Below, one piece after another: positions 1-12,260 of a DNA stretch of 64,000 nt (positions within the stretch are counted from its first letter, which is position 1; every line of letters starts with the position of its first letter). The DNA lies in NCBI GenBank assembly GCA_030549495.1, contig JAUIRK010000681.1, positions 62,001 through 126,000 on the forward strand, in the 5' to 3' direction. Source of the stretch: Nectonema munidae (lineage: Eukaryota; Nematomorpha; Nectonematoida; Nectonematidae). Below the pieces are notes generated by a model. It was not told the DNA's origin and did no database searches. It saw only the letters and a program-made list of their open reading frames with translations. The translations under genes and the position numbers were made by a program.

Positions 1-74
1 TTTCATAGAATTATAAATATTTCCTCACATTTCCGAAATTTTTTATTTTATTGAACTCACGCCTTCTCTTAGAA

Positions 75-742
75 CAGGGGTTTTTAACCTGGAGTTCACC
101 TAAGGGGTGGGTGCAAGAAATCTTAATAAACTTTTTGTTAAAAATGCATGCACTCTTTGATTTTGCTGATTCAATGAGGTTATTTTTTTGTAAGTTTTAG
201 GAAAGAAACATTGTACCTTTTCATCACTATAATCTATATATATTATAAACATATTTGATTACTACTACATATAAGTATATATCGATTATACAACACGTTG
301 CCTAATCCCATATTACTGATTAGTTTCGCCATTCATCCTAGGTTATCATAGCTAGAAAGTAATAAAACTGAGAAGCACACAGCAGGTTATGAAAGCTACA
401 AAGCAATAACTTTCCCCTCTTCTTCAAATTAAAAATAAGTCGAGAAATCGTCTAGATGCGCAACATGACATGCGTCTTGCACTTAACTAAAAAGAGCCTC
501 AAAGCGTAAAAATAATTGAAACTAAACTGGAGCAAATGTCTCATTAATTGTAAGCTATAAATAAGTGTTCATTTATTTTATTACATGCTTGTGTATTGAT
601 AAAAGAATAGTTTTTTTTATTTTGTGATGGGGGTGAATTTTCTGCACATAAAGGGTGCCAGAATCGAAAAAAGTTCAGAAGCTGCCTTAGAAGTAACTTG
701 AACCTCCCTAATGGAACGCGCTCCTTGGGTTAAGAACCAGAG
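75..742. mobile_element. Non-autonomous hAT-like MITE
   Basis: The ends are imperfect inverted repeats: CAGGGGTTTTTAACC on the left, and CTCTGGTTCTTAACC when the right end is read in reverse. The match continues into the flanks (TTAGAA on both sides). This CAG..GGTTnTTAACC form is typical of hAT termini. The interior holds no coding sequence. The expected 8-bp target duplication is only half conserved (tcttagaa / ttctaaag), so the copy is probably old. Family assignment rests on the terminal motif only. Confidence 0.55.
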
Positions 743-2712
743 TTCTAAAGTATTCACTTTCGTCAAAAATTATAACGCTTATATTTTATAGCATTAATAA
801 AAGCGAAAATTTTATAAAGTGATATTCCATGTTCCACACACTGTTTTGAGAAACAAGACTCACTTTTCTATTGTTTTTGATTGATTAAACCGGCCGCACA
901 AGCAAACAGATTACTTGAAGGTAAGATATCCGTCTCTGTATACTAGATCCGCGAATGAAATAAACGATTAATCTGAGTTAAAAGACGACGTTGAGCCAGA
1001 AACCACATTCGACAGGCCTAATTTCGACGCCTAGTTCACATGAATACTCCTTGCGATAAGCACTAATTTTTAAGAAGTTTGTTACTAGTTTTTGCAGCTT
1101 AAATAATCGTTAAGGTGTAAATATGGTTGTAATACAGTTTGTGTAGTTTATTTTATGTAATCTCTTGACTGGATCCAGTACCACATAAATTCATGTCCAT
1201 GGTGAAATGTAAAACTTATTTAGTTTCCATAACAAGATCAAAGTCCAGTTTACCCGAAAAGATGACTTTTTAGGATTTATTTTCTGTAAATGTACATGTA
1301 CATTAGGGTGCTCCAAAAATATATGGTGGAAAATAAAAGTAATGAAATTTTGCTTCCACGAGCAATAAAATAGTCGATTAAGTGCATAGATTTATATGAT
1401 ATAAAAAATTTAATTCTTATTCTTAAGCATTTAGATTTTAGAGGGTTAGTATTGATTTTACTTCTAACATGACAAGAAAAATCTAGCAAAGTATCAATAC
1501 TTTTATTTTTCAGGATATCGATATCGATCACTCTAAGCATTACATTAGTTAGTGGCAAGAAAGAAAAAAGAAGAGCACCATCTTCCCTAAGTCCCAACTA
1601 AATTTCCTATAACTCTTATTCGATTTTGGTTCTAAAGAGAGACACCTATCTAACGCAGCCAACCGCCACCCAATTTTAGCCAAAGAGAAAAGGCTAATAT
1701 AAAAAGCGTAATTATCTTTATTGCTTTTCATTTAAAACAATCAAAATTTTGTTTTTTCAACGTTTTTGTTCTTGTAATTGGCTTCATTTTTCCTCTTTTT
1801 GAAAATTTGGATTTCGTTGATAAAACATTTGTTTTTTTCAGATGATGTTCTTCAATAAATTTCTTTTAACTCTTTATCATAATTAGTTTTCATTTAAAAA
1901 ATATTGCCACTTTTTTATCAAATAAAATTTCGTTTTGTGATTTTAGGTTTAGATGCATATTTCTAATTACAATAGTATTTTTACAAACTGAATTGTTCTG
2001 AAGGAACTGAAAAAACAGATAAATTGAAAGTTATGCTTCGGTTTAATACTCACACTTTCCAAATAGTAGTTTAAATAAGGTTATAAAGAATTTGATCAAT
2101 TCAGAAAGATTTACATAACATAAAATCTTTAATAGATTGGAATTAGCCTGCACAAAAATTTCTTGTTCTTGATAATGATGTTGATAGTCTTGAAGATGAT
2201 AATAATATAAGTAGAGCGTACAAATCAGCACATTAAAGAAAGGAGGTACTGAGGTTAGTACGAAGATGTTGATTAAGATGACTCTTAATATAATGAGGAT
2301 AATTTCGAAACTTACCGTTACATCTGAATGCTATGAATACAATGTTGTTTCACCCCAAAACAAGATTATAATCTTGAAAGATTCACCTATCGCATAAATT
2401 TTCTTATAGATTACTTTCAAAACATCATCAACCATCTTTTCATTAGCTAAATTTAAAATCATTTATTCAAATTATTAAGAACTTCATTGCGATTATATTG
2501 GCATTCTTTTGTTAAAACTGAATATCAACCAACCAGTAGAAATTTACCCAAAACTTCCTCTCCAAAAATAGCGCAATAGTAGTCACAAGTTTCATCTCCC
2601 TATCAACACATTTCAATCAAGAAGCAAAATAAAGAATGCTAAAAACACTTGTGAAGTTAACTTAAAAAGGAATGTCAAAAATGATGCAAAATAACTGAGG
2701 CAAATTAAAATA
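743..2712. other. AT-rich stretch without recognised gene
   Basis: Only short chance reading frames of low complexity are present. I see no domain, no splice-linked exon series and no clear repeat boundary. Confidence 0.5.
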
Positions 2713-2965
2713 CAGTAGACCCTCGTTAAGTCGGACTACACGGGGCAGAGGGGTGTCTGACTATGCCGATTGTCCGACAAAACAGAGGGTCTACTATAAT
2801 ATAAAAAAACAAATAAAATGGCTGCTTGTAAGCCAAAGCGAAATTAAAAAAGTCAAAGAAAATGCACGCTTGTAAGCCTATGATGGAAAACATTTGTATT
2901 CTCGGTCACGGTCCGACTTATCCGATATCCGAGTTATCAGGGTCCGAGTTAACGAGGGTCTACTG
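2713..2965. mobile_element. pogo/Tigger-like MITE (253 bp)
   Basis: The termini are inverted repeats, CAGTAGACCCTCGTTAA on the left and the same when the right end is reverse-complemented. TA flanks the left end and CA (a degenerate TA) the right. The end sequence and the TA target are typical of pogo/Tigger elements of the Tc1-mariner superfamily. A third copy of the terminus lies inside, inverted, at about 2784-2797, so the first 85 bp can fold on themselves as a smaller element. No coding content. Confidence 0.7.
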
Positions 2966-4829
2966 CACTATTATATTTTTGCCTGAGTACATTGAATGAG
3001 AGATAGATATTCGCTAATTTACTAATATGCTATTAAAATTTCCGTAGAACTGAATTTTATTATGAAGCGTTCTAAATGATGACTTTACTCACTTCAAAGA
3101 TTTTAAACGAATCCAAAAAGAAGAAATCGTCTACTCCTTTCAAGATGATGCTCGATTCAATCATGAATTTTTTTATAACTTTTCAGTCAACTAAATAAGA
3201 GAAGGAAGCATATGTCTTAGGAATGCCAAATATATTCGCTGGCTTCCAAAAAGTGTTCTCCTTGTGCCCCCATGTGAAGAACGCTCGTGTAAAGCCTTGG
3301 TTTTGTTTGTGAAAACAATAAAGGTTTTGTATGGTATAGATATCATTGTCAAAAATGGATTTTGCAAAAGGCAAAATTTTTTATCCTATTTGCTAACCGA
3401 AAAAATACGCCACCTTTTCCTTTTGCTCAGAAGTTTCCTGTCAATAAATATTTAACCTTTTGTATAGTAAAAAAAATCTAAAGATTTTTAAATAACTAGA
3501 CGTCAAATGAAAAAATTTACTAGTTACAAAAGAGAAGTACTTTAAATTTTCATTTAATAAGGCTGACGATAAAACTTACTAGTTCTGGAATAATAGCCAT
3601 AAGAACATTCGGAGGACACCGGTTTCTCATGATAAACTCTAGGGCAGTCAAAATTTGCACGAAAAGCCATCAAAAAAGCAAATTTGATCTAAAATAAGAT
3701 TTGAAAATAAATTAGCATCATTTGAAATATAACAATAAGATACATTTTTAAAAGGCTTTTTTCAATTATGATACATTTTCGGCTAAAAATCCTGTTTCAA
3801 AAAGATATTTTCAATTAAGATAAAAAGCATTTTATTTTGTGAGAATGGGAAAAAATCGAGGTTGAGGAAAAGTGGATAGAGCACAAAGTGTTCTTCTCTA
3901 CAACCCCCCACTGACCAAGATCCTGCTCATGTATATAAAATTAATAGGTTTTTCATTTGATCGGTATCGTATCAACAAGTTTTTTTTATCGTTAACTGAT
4001 TCATATCATCGTTTTATATTGAGGCTTTATATTTTTCACAAATCCACTAAGTGCTCAAGTAGCAATTATCTTTGATTAAGTTGAGCAAACATAAAAAACA
4101 TCAAAATTTTTCTATATTCTTATACTTAACACAAATGATGATAATAATAACCATATAAACCTTTTATACAAGTGGCAAAAACATCTTAAGAACGATAATA
4201 ATAAATCCGAATATGAGCTCACCAATTTTTTTACAGGATTTACTTTTTTACCTTCTACCCATGACGCAGTCAGAAGACAGCTGTTTCAAATACGCATGCA
4301 TCGTCATATTCAGAACTTGTGCCTACATTTTTTTAGAAAATTCACCGCATATTTGCAATAATGGTACTGTAGTAATAAAAGTCAAAAAACGCAATGATTT
4401 TCTATACTATGATTTATGTTAATAGTTTTTTTTTGTATGATTTTGTGTTCTTAGACTTAAATAATTTTATGAAAAGAGATTAAACTACCAATTTTTGCAT
4501 ACTATGATTCCTTACAAAATGTAAAAAATACAAGCGTTACCAAATCACCCTATAAGGGTCTACATCAACGTTGGCTTTTGCTGCTTATAAAAACTTGAAA
4601 ATATCAAATAAACTATCTCAGTTTTTATGCCTCCTATTATTTTGTTCCGTGCTGAGTTCATCATCTCAACCTGACATGCCATCCATAGAGTATGCTGTAA
4701 GGGATACGTCAAATTAGTTTTCAAAAAATATAAGTTATGCTGTAAAATTTTTTAGTTTTTGTTGAAGCTCTATAACTTTTTTTGATAGACTTTTTTTCCT
4801 TAGAAGTTATTATAATAGGCAAATCATTG
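2966..4829. other. AT-rich stretch without recognised gene
   Basis: The short reading frames on both strands (for example near 3264-3455 and 3872-4422) show low-complexity translations and no recognisable motif. I take them as chance frames. Confidence 0.5.
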
Positions 4830-5730
4830 CAAAATGTTAAAAGTTATTTTACTTTTTCTAGATTTTTGTAGCTTGCAACAATTTAGCTTTTAAACTATTT
4901 TTGAATGATGCTGAGAAAAATGAAGTAATGCAATTTTAATTTATTGTTTGCACAATTTTATCTTTATTTTATACCCTTTTTTGAGGGTCTAACTAACTTA
5001 CACTTATTCTTATACACTAAAAAGAATGAAAAAATTCGAATACCAAGTTTTCTAACTTTAGTTCTGTTTTACATTTTTGATAGAAATTACCTCCGAAGAG
5101 TTATGTAATTTGGATGTGTTTTTTTATTTTTTTTCTCAATAAAACATTTTTTCATTTTTTAGGAAGAAGGAACAACTGAAAATTAATGAATGATTTTTTT
5201 CATTCAATAAAATTCTCAATTTTTTTATGGTTAATTGATATCTTTACCCCTTTTTACACATAATTTGGAGATGGTGCGCATCTATTTGAAGTGAGAAAGA
5301 AGGAGCTATATATAAGTCCTCATTCATTGTTGACGTTTAGCTTAATAGGGCGGAGGTTAAAGTTTACATTAAGCTTAATTAAGAATGAAATAGAATAGAC
5401 AAGAGAGGAGTAAGAATTCAGAAAAATGTGTTGTCTTTTTTGAAAGACGCTTGAAAGTCCGCCCCCTCCAATAATTTCAAGGATGTGTGCCTCTGAATCA
5501 ATCATATTTTTTTCATATAAACATCGCAGGGTGGACTAGTAGACTACATTCTATTATCTAGTAGACCGTTTTCCTTCAGACTACTTTCACTCTTATAAAC
5601 TCTCCAACCTTCAGTTATTTGTTTTCAGTTGTTTCCTCTATCAATCAAATATCCTTTCATCAATTCCTGTAATGTGCCTGATAGACTACTTAATTTTCAA
5701 ATGAAAAGCCTATTCACCCCCCAACAATTT
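4830..5730 (+). repeat. Dispersed repeat, copy A (inverted partner at 45900-46430)
   Basis: Long collinear blocks match the reverse complement of 45900-46430. Examples are the block with TGCTGAGAAAAATGAAGTAA near 4915, the block ending TTTTTAGGAAGAAG near 5160, and the block ACTCTCCAACCTTCAGTTAT near 5600. Copy A carries about 300 extra bases (roughly 5235-5545) that are missing from copy B. The family is unnamed to me; no protein is encoded. Confidence 0.75.
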
Positions 5731-6479
5731 TAGATTTTTTTTATTATCAATCTTATCCTCGTCATATAAATTCAAACGGAAAGTTTTTACTTTATTTGTT
5801 GTTTCAAAATTGGTGAACAATTTACTTTTAAATCTCGGATCGAGAAAAGTAGCTATAATGTAAAGATTTTAAATTGCGGTTGTGGATGTTAACATGAAAA
5901 AAATCCGCGGATGAGGACGTAAAATTTTTGTGGATGATCAGTATATGCGGATGCCGATATCCAAAACATCTCTACTCTAATGTAACAGCAATTGCGTGTT
6001 TGTGGGAAAATAGTAGCAACTTCTGCTTACATCGCATGACTTTGAAGACATGTCACGTCACTTTTGCTTCAGTTTATGAAAACGGTGCCTAAAATTAATA
6101 TTAACGCAGCAAATGTTTTATTGTCATTGGCTTATTTTTATCCATTTATATTCATCTACTCTTTTGTTTTTTAAGGTGATTTTTTTTTAAGTGACTTTAC
6201 TGTGTTGGCGAATTTGAACAACAAAATTATTATTAAAAAGTGGAAGCCCTCATATTCGAATTTTAAATTTATTTTTTTGGTCACTCTCTAAAATGATACG
6301 GCAAGAAACACTTCTAAAGTTTTCCTCAAAGAGACAAAATGAAGACAGATTCAGATGATCATTGCATTTCTGGTTCTCAAATGAAATGTACAAATATAGA
6401 ATAGCCCATGTTTGCCATTGAAGAAAGGAAAAAGCAGAAAACTGCTCAGCATGGAAGCAAAAATTACCGCCCTGGTAAT
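5731..6479. other. Non-coding, with one transposon-end-like segment
   Basis: No gene seen. The segment 5880-5985 (repeated GCGGAT words and GATATCCAAAACATCTCTAC) resembles ends of short hAT-type elements, but no partner end was found. Confidence 0.35.
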
Positions 6480-7840
6480 TTTTAAGCTTCGTATGCCAGG
6501 GAATTTGCTGATTGGATTCCAATTAAAAGAGATGCCAATAATCAAGTATTGGAAGTGACATGTAACTGGTGCGGTAGTTTCAAGAAACAAGCATACGCAT
6601 CATCAAAATTTGTTATGGCTATAAGGATTCATTCAAAAAGGAAACTTTTAAGATTCATGAAAGAAGTGTGTCCCACAGAAACGGTGAACGATTATACAAG
6701 GCCCAGGAGAATCCAGAAGACACACCACTAGCTAAGCGTATGTTGAAAATGGACATGAAAACCTCAAAAAACTTTTCATTACTTCACATTTCATTGCCTA
6801 TTGGAATAAGCCATACAGTGATTTTGAGAAGCAAATTGAAGTTATCAGGAAATTGGAAATTCCAGTGAAAGAAAAATATGTGAACAGGACAATGTGTACA
6901 GAATTTATTCATAGCATCGCTTCTTCCACTCGAAAAAAACTTATGGAAGACATTTCAAAGTTTCCTTGTGTTAGCCTTCTACTTGATGGTTCCACTGAAA
7001 TTTCAGTTTCAGCATCTGTTATTGTGTATATGCGCTACACACTGAGAGGACTGTTGCAGTCTTATGTAGTTATGGAGGATTACCCAATGAAACTGCTGAT
7101 GGCTATATTACAGCTTTGAATTCTCTCTCAAAACAAATGGGAATAAACCTATTTGACAAGGGAAAAGAGGTCTTGCAACCGATGGAGCAAGAACAATGTT
7201 GGGCTGTCATGGTGGTGTAACTGCTAAAGTAACAAAAGAAACTCTCAATTTGGTTGTCATTCATTCTGTGGCTCATAGACTGCAACGAGCAGTCCTGGAT
7301 TCATTGAAAGATGTACCATTTATGCAACAAGTTGAGACGACTCTCAGAGGATTGTATATCTATTATCATTCTTCACCAAAACGCTCATCCCAGCTAAAAG
7401 AAGTTGCAGCAGCTTTAGAAATGCAGTTGCTAAAACTAAGAGAGATCAATGCTGTGAGATTGGGTGCCAGCAAAGAACAGGCACTTCAAGCATTTTTGAA
7501 AAGTTGGCAAGGTGTGGTCTTTCAGTTGCAGAATAACTCTAATGTAGGAACTTCTGATGGTCAAAAAGCAAAAGGACTGCTGAAAGCCATTTGTGATTTT
7601 AGATTTTTAAAATACTGTCATTTTCTTTATGACTTTCTGACAGTCCTTCGCCCACTTTCTGCTACATTTCAAAGGGAAACACTGATGTTGTCTGAAATCA
7701 AACCATCAGAGAACCATGCTATTTATCTTTTAAACAAACTGGAACATATTCAACGGCTGTTAGAAACGAGCTTTCTCAAACTTATGCCAAGCGCAAAATT
7801 TTTTAACAAAATATTGGAGGCAAATAGTCTCCATGATTAG
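6480..7840 (+). pseudogene. Decayed hAT transposase, ZNF862/KIAA1586-like
   Basis: Successive fragments in different frames read as one hAT-type protein. Near 6549 there is a zinc-finger-like region (CNWCG...H). From 6853 comes the start of the catalytic domain (SLLLDGSTEISV). From 7196 to 7840 a 214-residue frame contains HSVAHRLQRAV, a run resembling LKSWQGVVFQLQ, and AKGLLKAICDFRFL, as in ZNF862-like hAT proteins. The frame changes at least three times, and no C-terminal dimerisation block (CERxFS type) follows. It is therefore a truncated, dead copy. No convincing terminal inverted repeats bracket it. The assignment to hAT is fairly safe; the subfamily is from memory. Confidence 0.7.
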
Positions 7841-7912
7841 CTCTGTTAGAAGCATGGTGTAAGGATTATTAAAAAAGTCAATCAATTCCCTAAGTAAGAA
7901 CCCTCTAACAAA

Positions 7913-8136
7913 TCAGTGGCGAATTAGGAGGGGGATGTGACGTATTCATACAATTATTTTAGGAGGGTTTGTTGGACTTTAAAAAGATCATTCGTATTAT
8001 TGAATTTCTATTATAAGTCAATTTAAAAAGAGCTATTTCAAATAAACTCGAGGGCAAACAAATATAAACGATGGATGATTCATTTTGGGAAAGGGGTTAT
8101 GACCCAATACCCCCCCCCCCCCTGAATTCGCCACTC
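7913..8136. mobile_element. G-rich hAT-like MITE
   Basis: The left end reads CAGTGGCGAATTAGGAGGGGG. The right end is a run of 12 or more C followed by TGAATTCGCCACT, its near inverse. It belongs to the same broad CAGTGGCG class as the elements at 18366, 33074 and 37419. No clean target duplication; no coding content. Confidence 0.6.
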
Positions 8137-8272
8137 AGAAAAAAAGCATTTTTGAAAAAATGTTATAAAATCGTCAGCGGGTAAATTTCCTTCCAGATCC
8201 GCATCATAAAATTTTATTATTAAACTATTTCAAATGAAAGGAATTTTTTATTTAAATGTAAACAAATGATTC

Positions 8273-9799
8273 CTACAAATAATATGCAACTTCGCTACCT
8301 TGAGATAAGGTAGAGGAATTAGTATAATCATTTCGTAAAAGTAGCAATCGTGAGTACAACTTTTGTAAGCCTTCATCATTTTGAAGGTGGATATCTTTTT
8401 GGAAATGGGTGATGAGTGAGTTTAATAATCTTGATTTCAATTCAACATCTTTATCTTTATTCTCGCTAAAAAAAGAGAAGGCGTAATGGGAGGCAGCGAA
8501 TTCCCGTGGAAACCACGTATACAAAGAAAGGTTATACAACAAATCACCAGCACTTGTAGAAATGGCTGAGTCAAGAAGAGCGGAAGAATCCTTACATAGT
8601 TTGAAAAAGGGTTGGATGTAGCTTTCTATTTTTACCCTTTTCACGCATTCTAACAGAAGGGTATAATAGGTACTGTGCGGTATCGAAGAAATCGCTTCAT
8701 ACCTGAATAAGCTTTGTAAGGTTTGAATGCAAATCAACTTTTCTCGACTGGAAGCAAACGTAAATGAAATGCTTCCCAAAATCTGTAAAATTAAGAAAAA
8801 AGAATCGCCTAAATGAGAAATTACTTTGACTTTGATTTCCTCCTTTGATATTATTATTTGAAAGGCATTGATGCAACAATAGTGAAGACTATTATTTTGA
8901 AGGGAAAAAATGTCTGAAGAAAGAGAAAATATGTCTTCCATGATGTGATTCAGTATAGATGTATAATACACCAAAAAGTAGTTAACATTGTTGGAACAGA
9001 GATTGGCATAAAATAAAGCGATTTTTGGAAATATTATATGATCTGAGAAAATCCTAGCATCGTTAATGCAGGGTTGAATAGCACCATCTACTGCATGGAT
9101 CGAAAGGAACTCATTTTCACAAAAGGAGCTCAACACTTCCACTCCATTCAGGTATAAAAGAGGATCAGCAGAACTCAATATTCGTTTCAGTGCACTTAAA
9201 AAGCTACGTTTCCAGCAAAAACTTATGCGTTCTGGATTCTTACTCAAAGTCACCATGAAAATTTCAATAACACGCAGTGCTAAGATATCATCCGTATCCA
9301 TCACTTGTGCTATTCTTTCAGTATAGCATCCAGAGAACAAATCTTGAAGCAAAGTAGGTGACTTCTCGCATAAGCCCGCCAATAAAAAAATAGATGCTTG
9401 AGAAGTTTTAATATCTTCTGAATTGATTATTTCAATCAACCTTAAAATAAGAGCTGTGTCTGATAAAATATCTGCATATATAACGTTTAACACTGATTTG
9501 AGTTTAACTAAAAAGAGTAAACTGATGCATCTCTCTTGTGACATCAATCCTGTTTTAATTAGAGGCATAAAAAGCAATAAATCATCATCTGATAGAGTTG
9601 ACAGAAATTTTGTCAAAATAGATTCAATAGCTTCAAGACCTTGTTCATGTTTCATTCTATTTAATAGATTTGAAAAGTTATCTTGATCAATTTGCAGAAA
9701 AAATGTTTTGATTTGTTCAAAATCAAAATTATGAAATGCTTTGTCAAAAATGTTAATATCATCAGGTGATAATAACTCTATATTAAATGGAACATCCAT
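8273..9799 (-). CDS. PSMD5: 26S proteasome non-ATPase regulatory subunit 5 (S5b-like assembly chaperone)
   Basis: A 508-residue intron-free frame. PSMD5/S5b is a HEAT/ARM-repeat chaperone that binds the C-terminal region of the base ATPase PSMC2 during assembly of the 19S regulatory particle and is absent from the finished 26S proteasome. The sequence is almost wholly helical with repeated leucine-rich pairs, as expected. Comparison with remembered human PSMD5 (504 residues) shows collinear segments: the mid-protein block GAIQPCINDARIFSDHIIFP aligns with the human GVIDQISNIIVGADSD region, and the C-terminal block around residues 421-433 (LLYNLSLYTWFPRE) matches the family pattern NLSLxxWFxRE. 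The start is the ATG at 9799; the frame stays open a little further upstream without another ATG. A poly(A) signal AATAAA lies at 8247-8252, about 20 bases past the TAG stop. The protein is diverged, so the call rests on length, fold type and these blocks. Confidence 0.8.
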   Translation of the reverse strand: MDVPFNIELLSPDDINIFDKAFHNFDFEQIKTFFLQIDQDNFSNLLNRMKHEQGLEAIESILTKFLSTLSDDDLLLFMPLIKTGLMSQERCISLLFLVKLKSVLNVIYADILSDTALILRLIEIINSEDIKTSQASIFLLAGLCEKSPTLLQDLFSGCYTERIAQVMDTDDILALRVIEIFMVTLSKNPERISFCWKRSFLSALKRILSSADPLLYLNGVEVLSSFCENEFLSIHAVDGAIQPCINDARIFSDHIIFPKIALFYANLCSNNVNYFLVYYTSILNHIMEDIFSLSSDIFSLQNNSLHYCCINAFQIIISKEEIKVKVISHLGDSFFLILQILGSISFTFASSREKLICIQTLQSLFRYEAISSIPHSTYYTLLLECVKRVKIESYIQPFFKLCKDSSALLDSAISTSAGDLLYNLSLYTWFPREFAASHYAFSFFSENKDKDVELKSRLLNSLITHFQKDIHLQNDEGLQKLYSRLLLLRNDYTNSSTLSQGSEVAYYL

Positions 9800-10505
9800 A
9801 AGAGACAATTCTTAATATATAGTAGTAGGGCCTCTAAAAATAAAATAGAATTAAGAATTTAGTAAAAATATGTACTTTGATCATATTAACTACTTTTAAT
9901 GTGAAATGTAAGCTTTAATCAAACATTTTTACTCATGTTTTATCTGTCGCAACTTTTTAGCAGGCTTAGGGAGTCGTAGTCGGAAGGGGCGGATCTAGAA
10001 ATTTGCCGGTTCCGCCCCCCTTTAAATCCGCCAGTGGTCGGCATATAATTTAATTTAAAATCCGGGGTCAGTTTTTTGGAAGCGAAAAGATATTTTCCTT
10101 AAACTCCTAGTCAGATAGCGCAAGTTAAATTGTTATTCAGATTAATTTTCTTATTATTACTATTTTAATAATACATAACAATCTAACAAACTTCAAAAAG
10201 TGGTGACAGATAAAACACAACTTCAAGCTCGTATTTTACAAATGATTCCAAATGAGAAAATATTTGCCAATCCATTGATTATTATTTATATAATATATTT
10301 GTTTATACAAAAAATAATTTTGAAGTGTATTCGGTGAAAAACTTTCTAATGTTAGAGCAAGAGACTATAACTAGGGTTATTTACGTGTGTTATTTTTAAT
10401 GTTGTAGCACATCTGCCTCCTTACTTAATAGAGATAACGCATAGAACTGACCTTTTTGGATTGGAGTTCTAATAAAATTTTCAATATGTTTAACAGAGCA
10501 AAAAT
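9800..10505. other. Intergenic, with a tiny MITE-like palindrome at 9985-10036
   Basis: The segment 9985-10036 reads AGGGGCGGATCTAG...TTTAAATCCGCCAGTG. Its two halves are imperfect inverses, so it looks like a minimal or deleted element of the CAGTGGCGGAT class. The remainder, upstream of PSMD5, is AT-rich and has no recognised promoter motif. Confidence 0.4.
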
Positions 10506-10565
10506 AAGGTTGGTTAGATACTGGGTTTGGATAATTCAAGATCTTGGGTCCGATACAGCATCAAG
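10506..10565 (+). repeat. tRNA-like SINE head, fragment
   Basis: The sequence AAGGTTGGTTAGATACTGGG, followed by TCTTGGGTCCGATAC, is nearly identical to the reverse complement of 62601-62678, which has A-box and B-box promoter motifs (GGGTTCGATCC). Here the B box is degenerate (GGGTCCGATAC). It is a tRNA-derived SINE remnant, not a tRNA gene: no acceptor stem closes. Confidence 0.6.
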
Positions 10566-12151
10566 CTACCCATATACAATAGCCCCCAAGCAATAGGGGA
10601 TTCTGCGTTCTGCGATAGTTCTGTTTTTTCTGAGTTCTAGATCCGCCAACTTAAATTTAGGATTGGCACAAGGTATAAGTCCCAAAACATTTTCATGTTA
10701 CGAGCTAGGTTAGGCATAGTCGGTAATCTGGCCTCTGTAAGAGTCTGCTTGTAGGACCGTCTATACATTCCAATTTTAAAACATATATCCTAGGGACGAC
10801 ATTTAGGGATGGAGTCAAATTCCAGGGGTAGTTTGTTCCTAACCTAGCATGCCCTAAATTATGTATATCCTTCTTAACCATTATAACATGTATCAAATAT
10901 TATTTATTAATAATATATAAGATATTACGTGCCTTCTAACGCTTCTATTTTTGTAGCATATACCTTTTATAATCATATTCTTTTATTTAGGAACAAGCTA
11001 CATTCCGTCGGGCCGGTTTTTTACCCTCGCTTTCTTCCTATGAAGAATTCAAATGTTTTTACGGTTAGGTAGTGCTCTGGCGACCCGATTCTACGTGGTT
11101 AGTAATCAAGCTATCACTAGGCATTTAGTTTGTTTCTCAAATTGGGAGCGTTCGCGTTGGGATTGTATCGATCACTCAGCTGTATTTATATATTTGTAAC
11201 ATAAATTCTTGTAAAATAATATATATATATAAGGTATAGCTATGCAGTAACAAGGTCCAGTAGGCGTTTAGTAGGATGGAAAGTCCATGTAGACGTGGAC
11301 TGAGCATTCCAGGCGAACGATATCCGAAAGAATGGGTGCGAACGCCACAGACAACTTAACTTAACTAACCCATAGTTCGATACAAGAGGCGCAATTGTTT
11401 TTTTGATGAAAACACCCCACTGTAGTTTTAACTTTACCTATAAGAGATTTAAGGTGATATTTTTAAGGAAAATTAAAAAATAATTTGAAAACAAAACATT
11501 TGCGCAAATAGCACACTGCAAATCTAATAAAGGTAAAAAAATGAAAATTGATGTAACTTTAAAATTATAAGAACAAATAATGCTTGCAAATATTAATTTT
11601 ATCTTGTTGATAAATATTTCAATTAAGCATATGAAAAAATAAATTATATTTATATTTTGAATAAAAAAACGAAAGGTATAGTCCGCCATTACTATTATAT
11701 TGATAAGATTTATTTGCAACAAAAATTATCCGAACAACCTAATAAAATAGTTCGAATAGAAATATAAGTTAACAAGAAACTAAAAGAAACTGATATTTAC
11801 AAAAATGAATTTTCCGGGATCGACGTCTTTCTGTATCCAAATCAAATGTTATATCTTACAACATCAAACTATTTATACTCAAATCAATTTTCTTTTAATT
11901 ATTCAATCATGTGACGACAACCTATCTTGGTTTGTTCACTTTTTTAAATAAAAATAAATAAAGAAACAATCGAGACGTCAATATAGAAGATATGTAAGGA
12001 AAAATTTAATAGCATTAAAATTGAAGAAGAATTTATTTTTATCAAACAACGAGATAAAAAATAAATCTTTTCAATTAATAGAAAATTTAAATGAAAATGA
12101 TGGAGGGATTCCTGTCAAAGTGAAGTGATTCCTTGCGTTGCATTGAATGGA
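10566..12151. other. Gene-free, AT-rich, with one less AT-rich island
   Basis: No coding sequence recognised. The words GGTTAGG and TAGGAACAAnCTAC recur in opposite orientation at 10690-10850 and 10988-11002, a hint of an old inverted-repeat element. The less AT-rich island 11240-11402 is listed separately. Confidence 0.4.
11240..11402 (+). repeat. Unclassified, less AT-rich island sharing a SINE tail
   Basis: This block stands out in composition from the AT-rich flanks. Its last 30 bases (CATAGTTCGATACAAG followed by GCGCAA) match the reverse complement of the sequence just below the tRNA-like head at 62555-62600 (CATAGTTCGATACAAG followed by GACGCAA). It therefore probably carries the tail of that SINE family or of an element both copies share. 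No fold or product can be named. Confidence 0.4.
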
Positions 12152-12260
12152 TCCGATAAATTTTCTATAAGTAAGAGTTGCTGCTTGTTAATAAAACATG
12201 TATGATGATCATATTATAGAATGTAATGATCATTCGAATACATGATAATGTAAGATAAGA
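12152..12260 (+). repeat. Dispersed repeat interrupted by a LINE (inverted partner 48692-48800)
   Basis: About 105 bases match the reverse complement of 48692-48800, including AAGAGTTGCTGCTTGTTAA-like and ATGATCATTCGAATACATGA-like stretches (correspondence clear, with a few differences). The match breaks after TAAGATAAGA at 12260 and resumes at 12984 with TAAGATAAGAGAATAAAAGA, exactly as if the LINE between them had inserted into this repeat. Confidence 0.8.
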
